Positions 60,925 through 63,178 of a DNA stretch of 63,178 nt are shown one piece after another; position 1 is the stretch's first letter, and every line of letters begins with the position of its first letter. Position numbers and translations under genes: made by a program. This DNA is from Lachnospiraceae bacterium (GTDB lineage: Bacteria; Bacillota; Clostridia; Lachnospirales; Lachnospiraceae), in assembly GCA_017439665.1 (NCBI GenBank), contig JAFSIS010000038.1:1-63178 (forward strand), read 5' to 3'. The notes beneath the pieces are model-generated. The model had not been told where the DNA came from and ran no database searches. It worked only from the letters and a program-made list of their open reading frames with translations.

Positions 60925-62413
60925 TGAAATAGTTAAGGATTTAATTATATTTGAAATGGCAAATTCTCATCAGGGCAGCGTTGATCATGGGATAGCGATT
61001 ATAAAAGAAATGGGGAAAATTGCTCGAAAGTATAACATTAAAGCAGCAGTAAAACTTCAATATCGAAATCTGGATACTTTTATCCATCCTGATTATAAGG
61101 GAAGAGACGATGTAGCCCATATTCCCAGATTTGAGTCTACAAAGTTATCTTTTGAACAGTTTTCACAATTGATTGAAGTAATTAAAAAAGAGAATTTGAT
61201 TACAATGAGTACACCGTTTGATGAAGATGGTGTAAGTTGGTGCAGAGATCAAGGGGTAGAGATTATTAAAATTGCAAGCTGTTCTGCAACAGATTGGCCA
61301 TTGTTGGAGGAGGTAGCAAAAGCAAAAAAACCGATTATTATTTCTGTTGGAGGAAAAACTATCTCTGAAATTGATAAGATTTATAATTTTTTTGAACATC
61401 GTGGATGCACGTTCTCATTCATGCACTGTATTGCTGAGTATCCAGCTTCAGAGGACAGGATACAACTGGATTTTATCGATGTACTGAAGAGAAGGTATCC
61501 GAATGTTGTGATCGGATATTCTGGCCATGAGGATCCTGAGGATATTAAAATTCCATTAATGGCTATTGCAAAAGGAGCTGAGATTTTAGAAAGACATGTA
61601 GGACTGCCGACAGAGTCGATTAAGCTTAATGCTTATTCCATGAATCCTGAGCAGGCTGACAGATGGGTAGAAGCTATTTTGGAAGGAAGGAATAAATGTG
61701 GACTGAAAAAAGGAAAAGAGAAATTTATCAGTCAGATAGAAGTAGAATCTTTACAGTCATTAATGCGGGGCTGTTATGCGAGGCGTGATATTGAACCAGG
61801 ACAGAAAATCACTAGAAAAGATGTTTTTTTTGCTATGCCTTGTCATGAGGGACAAATGGCAAGTGGCGAATTTAAAGAAGGGATTTTTGCATCAAAAAAA
61901 TACAATATTAATGAGAAAATTACTGAGCATAGAGAAATAACAAATATACAGATTGCAAGAGATGTCATTCATGAAGCAAAAGGATTTCTTTTAGAATCGG
62001 GAATACATATAGGAAAGAATTATGATGTGGAATTATCTCACCATTATGGAATTAAACATTTAAGACAGACAGGAGCCATTATTATTAATATTGTTAATCG
62101 GGAATACTGCAAAAAACTGATTATTGTACTACCGGGACAGGATCATCCGAATCACTATCATAAGATAAAGGAAGAGACCTTCCAGCTTTTGTATGGAGAG
62201 TTAGATATCGATATCGAGGGGCAGAGTAGAAAGATGCTCCCAGGAGACACACAAACTGTTTTACGTGGGGAAATGCATAAATTCAGTTCGTCTACAGGTG
62301 CGGTCTTTGAGGAAATATCCACCACCCACGTGAAGGGGGATTCCTACTATGAAGATGAGTTTATCGCGAAACAGGATTTGATGGATAGAAAGACGGTAGT
62401 TGAATCATGGTAG
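60917..62413 (+). CDS. NeuB-family sialic acid synthase with SAF and cupin domains
   Basis: 498 residues from ATG 60917 (GGAGA upstream, 8-nt overlap with the gene before). The N-terminal barrel (about 10-255) is a PEP-dependent nonulosonate synthase: IFEMANSHQGSVDHG, KLQYRNLDTF, TMSTPFDEDG, KIASCSATDW and HCIAEYPAS. A SAF/antifreeze-like part (about 285-340) carries RGCYARRDIEPGQ. The C-terminal cupin (about 405-475) has LPGQDHPNHYHKIKEETFQ and LPGDTQT, with metal-binding His and Glu. The extra cupin is unusual and may be a sugar isomerase or sensor. With the fused CMP transferase it should make a CMP-activated nonulosonic acid. Confidence 0.88.
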   Translation: MSNEIVKDLIIFEMANSHQGSVDHGIAIIKEMGKIARKYNIKAAVKLQYRNLDTFIHPDYKGRDDVAHIPRFESTKLSFEQFSQLIEVIKKENLITMSTPFDEDGVSWCRDQGVEIIKIASCSATDWPLLEEVAKAKKPIIISVGGKTISEIDKIYNFFEHRGCTFSFMHCIAEYPASEDRIQLDFIDVLKRRYPNVVIGYSGHEDPEDIKIPLMAIAKGAEILERHVGLPTESIKLNAYSMNPEQADRWVEAILEGRNKCGLKKGKEKFISQIEVESLQSLMRGCYARRDIEPGQKITRKDVFFAMPCHEGQMASGEFKEGIFASKKYNINEKITEHREITNIQIARDVIHEAKGFLLESGIHIGKNYDVELSHHYGIKHLRQTGAIIINIVNREYCKKLIIVLPGQDHPNHYHKIKEETFQLLYGELDIDIEGQSRKMLPGDTQTVLRGEMHKFSSSTGAVFEEISTTHVKGDSYYEDEFIAKQDLMDRKTVVESW

Positions 62414-62585
62414 AGATATCGTACTTAATACTTAGAGGTTACGGATAAAGTTGATTTATCATAAAACATTATTATGTGATTGTAACGGGTTATAATGTAT
62501 TATCGAGAAAAAAGTCTTTTTTTCGAACAACTTGTAACTATTTAGAGAAATAAGAATATTTATAAAATAGCCCATGAAAGTTTAC

Positions 62586-62661
62586 TTACTAAACTCCCAT
62601 ACATTTCAAGAACCACGATACATAAAAGTTTACCAAGGGAGTTTAGTAACTTTTATGTATC
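62586..62661. repeat. Interleaved inverted repeats A-B-A'-B'
   Basis: A is TTACTAAACTCCC (62586-62598), pairing perfectly with A' GGGAGTTTAGTAA (62637-62649). B is GATACATAAAAGTT (62617-62630), pairing with B' AACTTTTATGTATC (62648-62661). Because B starts before A' the two stems interlock, which is the geometry of an H-type pseudoknot or of alternative (mutually exclusive) hairpins. Confidence 0.75.
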
Positions 62662-62784
62662 AAGTAGCTTTGTCACTTGGTGCTTTACACTCTTGGCAGT
62701 AACTGATTCAAACTTGTCCTGAATCAGTTGTGTAAGTCTCCAATATAAATATTTGATTTTTACTTCAATATCATATATGAAGGT
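62653..62784 (-). pseudogene. Possible transposase C-terminal fragment
   Basis: On the minus strand 43 codons read YDIEVKIKYLYWRLTQLI then QDKFESVTAK and end in TAA at 62653-62655. A stop codon blocks the frame upstream. The Lys/Tyr/Leu pattern recalls the tails of some DDE transposases, but I cannot name a family. It is probably a decayed remnant. Confidence 0.3.
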
Positions 62785-62950
62785 TTAAAGATATAGACAG
62801 CACCTTGACAATTTCATACCTTATATCAGAATAATCCTTGTAAAATTAAGATTTCGGAGACTTTTCGAGTCATTTTTTCGGAAGGTTTCGGCAAAATAAC
62901 GAATTTACAGTAATGACTTGACCACATAGCGAAAAGGGAGTAAACTAACG

Positions 62951-63017
62951 GTATAGTAATACAAATATAACTGTTCGGCAGATAGTATGCGGAATAGCTA
63001 TAGATTTGTTACTATAC
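62951..63017. repeat. Imperfect inverted repeat near the window end
   Basis: GTATAGTAATACAAAT (62951-62966) pairs with ATTTGTTACTATAC (63004-63017) apart from a 2-nt bulge. The interior carries, on the minus strand, TATCTGCCGAACAG, which resembles the tandem repeat at 256-449. Confidence 0.6.
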
Positions 63018-63178
63018 AACAATGGATACACGATTTAGATGATTTATGTCAAACTGTGCATCACACATATAAGGGATTCTTCTGGCATTTCTTTTGGAGA
63101 CAATTCTGATTTCCCATCTTTGCTTGACTTTCCCTTTTATGAACAGAATAAGGGAAGGAAGGTGAAGGTTATCGGAAA

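Larger units (their letters stand above)
62414..63178. other. Non-coding, inverted-repeat-rich right end
   Basis: I see no intact gene in these 765 bp. The segment holds interleaved inverted repeats (62586-62661), a perfect AACTGATTCA/TGAATCAGTT hairpin (62701-62729), a long inverted repeat at 62951-63017 and a TTCCCTT/AAGGGAA hairpin near 63128-63155. A minus-strand reading fragment (62653-62784) could be a transposase scrap. The density of repeats at the end of a glycan locus suggests old mobile-element activity. Confidence 0.55.

Noticed and set aside
62951..63017. Invertible promoter flanked by inverted repeats
   Set aside because: The enclosed segment is only about 37 bp, the arms have a bulge, and no recombinase gene is visible nearby.

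Overview
The window looks like a chromosomal segment of an anaerobic, low-to-mid GC Gram-positive of the Clostridia, most probably a Lachnospiraceae gut commensal. The basis is strong AGGAGG-type Shine-Dalgarno sites, a thiolase-crotonase-3-hydroxybutyryl-CoA dehydrogenase cluster with a phosphate butyryltransferase-type gene, a membrane pyrophosphatase, AddAB instead of RecBCD, ECF-type vitamin transporters and many small Firmicutes-type regulators. The genus cannot be fixed from this sequence alone. I saw no rRNA, tRNA, CRISPR array or intact insertion sequence.

Layout. 1-3.6 kb: a roughly 60-bp tandem repeat, then a polar amino acid ABC transporter operon and a cytidylate-kinase-like gene. 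3.8-9.3 kb: YvcK, an acetyltransferase, small lipoprotein and possible immunity-type ORFs, a nuclease-like gene broken by one TAG codon, and a coiled-coil protein made of five 15-residue repeats. 9.4-14 kb: phosphotransacylase, pyrophosphatase, and an iron-sulfur pair beside a Crp/Fnr regulator with a probable operator. 14.2-19.5 kb: MarR-controlled heterodimeric ABC exporter and an SDR oxidoreductase. 19.7-22 kb: SH3-NlpC/P60 wall hydrolase, a cluster of DnaA-box-like sites and the long ribosome hibernation factor. 22.3-25.3 kb: thl-crt-hbd. 25.3-41 kb: small membrane proteins, tex, ribU, dapF, guaB, glnS, a MocR regulator, a TetR regulator and a nucleobase permease. 41-48.3 kb: addB and a frameshifted addA. 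48.3-52.9 kb: TPP riboswitch-thiT, HAD phosphatase, CPBP protease, XRE and LytTR regulators and a secreted protein. 53-62.4 kb: a surface-glycan locus with a GT-C enzyme, a GtrB-type GT2, a GlfT2-like galactofuranosyltransferase, a large transferase-like protein ending in an ILEI-type domain, a CMP-sialic-acid-synthetase/HAD fusion and a NeuB/SAF/cupin fusion. Its later genes are visibly more AT-rich. 62.4-63.2 kb: non-coding, rich in inverted repeats, with a possible transposase scrap.

The most unusual signals are non-coding. Repeat family A (three copies, one inverted) always lies inside a locus-specific self-complementary stem between genes, as though it sits in terminator loops. Repeat family B (AACTATTCAGGAC...GTCCTGAATAGTT) has three paired copies, two just downstream of clear promoters (guaB, and the thiT riboswitch transcript) and one near a weaker candidate (the XRE gene). 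A third, long palindrome is at 26.2 kb. The most unusual proteins are those encoded at the end of the glycan locus. Two intact-looking genes carry single disabling differences (an in-frame TAG and a 1-nt frameshift in addA) that need checking against reads.
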